From positions 1-24,513 of the forward strand of contig JBBKXQ010000089.1 of assembly GCA_037969565.1 (NCBI GenBank): 24,513 bases of DNA, given 5' to 3'. The translations under genes were made by a program, and so were the position numbers. Position 1 is the stretch's first letter. Every line of letters starts with the position of its first letter. This document shows positions 23,510 through 24,513 of this stretch, piece after piece. The DNA is from SZUA-35 sp037969565. Its GTDB lineage: Bacteria > Actinomycetota > Acidimicrobiia > Acidimicrobiales > SZUA-35. Under the pieces are notes generated by a model that was not told where the DNA came from, did not search any database, and saw only the letters and a list, made by a program, of their open reading frames with translations.

Positions 23510-24513
23510 ATGACGCCGACCGAGCTACGAGCAGCAGTTGAAAGCGGCGAGATCGACACTGTGATCGTCGGATTCTCCGATCACTACGGTCGGCTGATGG
23601 GCAAGCGGTTCGATGCAGAGTTCTTCATCGAAGATGCGCTCGACAACGGTACGCACGCTTGCAACTACTTGCTCACCGTCGACATGGAGATGGAGCCGGT
23701 ACCGGGGTACACCTACGCCAACTGGGCGCTTGGCTACGGGGACTTCCACCTTGTCCCCGATCTTTCCACGCTGTGCCTGGCAGGTTGGACAGAGCGCACG
23801 GCGTTGGTGCTCTGCGATGTCCAAGACGACGCCGCCCACGCACTAGTGCCGGTTGCACCGCGCTCGATCCTGCGCAAACAGCTCGACCGCGCCGCTTCCT
23901 TGGGGCACATCGCAAACGCTGCTTCGGAGCTCGAGTTCTTCCTGTACAACGACACTTACCAGGGAGCGAACGACAAGGGTTTCGCCAATCTCGATCCCGC
24001 CGGTTGGTACATCGAGGACTACCACCTTCTCCAGGGCGCGAGAGTCGAGCCCTACGTCGGCGCCGCCCGCCGGGCCCTTCGTCGCAGCGGCATTCCGGTC
24101 GAGAACTCGAAGGGTGAGTTTGGCCACGGTCAACACGAACTCAACATTCGCTACGCCGAAGTTCTCACCATGGCCGACCGTCACTCGGTCATGAAGCACG
24201 GCATGAAGGAGCTCGCTGACTCCCTCGGCGTCAGTGTCACCTTCATGGCCAAACCCCACACCGAGGAGGCCGGCAACAGTTGCCACGTCCATCTGAGCCT
24301 GTGGGATCAGTTAGGCGGCACGAACATCTTCGCTTCAGGTTCGGATCGCACCGATCTGTTCCGTTGGTTCCTCGGCGGATGGATGGCCCACGTCCAGGAC
24401 TTCATGGTGTTCTACGCGCCGACGATCAACTCCTACAAGCGGTATCAGGACGGTTCGTGGGCCCCAACCAGAATCGCTTGGTCGCAGGACAATCGAACCG
24501 CCGGCTTCCGGGT
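23510..24513 (+). CDS. Glutamine synthetase-like gamma-glutamyl-amine synthetase (3' end outside window)
   Basis: From ATG 23510 (2 bases after the permease stop; AGGAG lies in the permease end) 334 codons are visible before the window ends; full-length members are about 450. GS features in order: GFSDHYGRLMGKRF (about 21-34), the metal-site glutamates in SELEFFLY (140, 142), the GQHELNIRYAE block (about 207-217), NSCHVHLSL with the catalytic-domain His pair (259, 261), and APTINSYKRY (about 303-312). The divergent N-terminus and the company of an ethanolamine-type permease point to the GlnA4 / gamma-glutamylpolyamine-type enzymes, which ligate glutamate to ethanolamine or polyamines using ATP, rather than housekeeping nitrogen assimilation. 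Substrate is inferred from context. Confidence 0.87.
   Translation, partial: MTPTELRAAVESGEIDTVIVGFSDHYGRLMGKRFDAEFFIEDALDNGTHACNYLLTVDMEMEPVPGYTYANWALGYGDFHLVPDLSTLCLAGWTERTALVLCDVQDDAAHALVPVAPRSILRKQLDRAASLGHIANAASELEFFLYNDTYQGANDKGFANLDPAGWYIEDYHLLQGARVEPYVGAARRALRRSGIPVENSKGEFGHGQHELNIRYAEVLTMADRHSVMKHGMKELADSLGVSVTFMAKPHTEEAGNSCHVHLSLWDQLGGTNIFASGSDRTDLFRWFLGGWMAHVQDFMVFYAPTINSYKRYQDGSWAPTRIAWSQDNRTAGFR

Noticed and set aside
22035..24513. Classical eut ethanolamine operon with microcompartment
   Set aside because: No ammonia-lyase subunits or shell proteins are visible; the neighbour is a synthetase instead.

Overview
This window comes from a high-GC actinobacterium. F420/flavin-type luciferase-like oxidoreductases, a DUF222/HNH-type protein tail, a GGDEF-EAL protein ending in a DICT domain, GTG starts and frequent ATGA/GTGA gene overlaps would fit an Acidimicrobiia (Ilumatobacter-like) genome. 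That placement is inference; only the actinobacterial character is well supported. I saw no tRNA, rRNA, insertion sequence or CRISPR array.

Left part (1-3908): the tail of a probable HNH/DUF222 protein converges on a frame-broken remnant of a luciferase-like monooxygenase. The remnant lies 4 bases downstream of an intact relative (305-1375). A large-subunit catalase (1475-3664, minus strand) follows, with a clear intrinsic terminator just past its stop.

Centre-left (3909-10385): six same-strand genes packed as one operon. They are a lipoprotein binding protein, two permeases and an ATPase of an ABC importer, then an APH-fold small-molecule kinase and a class-III PLP enzyme resembling ethanolamine-phosphate / phosphohydroxylysine phospho-lyases. 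The logic is import of an amino alcohol, phosphorylation, then PLP-dependent elimination of phosphate and ammonia to give an aldehyde. This is the most interesting system in the window.

Middle (10437-15079): a membrane protein and an unrecognised 226-aa protein on the minus strand, an NTF2/SnoaL-like protein, a zinc alcohol dehydrogenase, a possible small ORF, and a TetR repressor divergent from a DUF3995-containing membrane protein. Two copies of a 16-bp palindrome lie between the last two.

Signalling block (15170-21014): a GAF-GGDEF-EAL-DICT c-di-GMP protein, a NarL-type response regulator overlapping its membrane histidine kinase, and a divergent multi-spanning membrane protein.

Right end (21134-24513): a FadR-type GntR regulator divergent from an ethanolamine-permease-like APC transporter and a glutamine-synthetase-like enzyme that runs off the window. 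This resembles uptake and gamma-glutamylation of ethanolamine or a related amine. A perfect palindrome overlaps the candidate permease promoter. The window may thus hold two different amino-alcohol routes about 12 kb apart: phosphorylation then lysis, and gamma-glutamylation.
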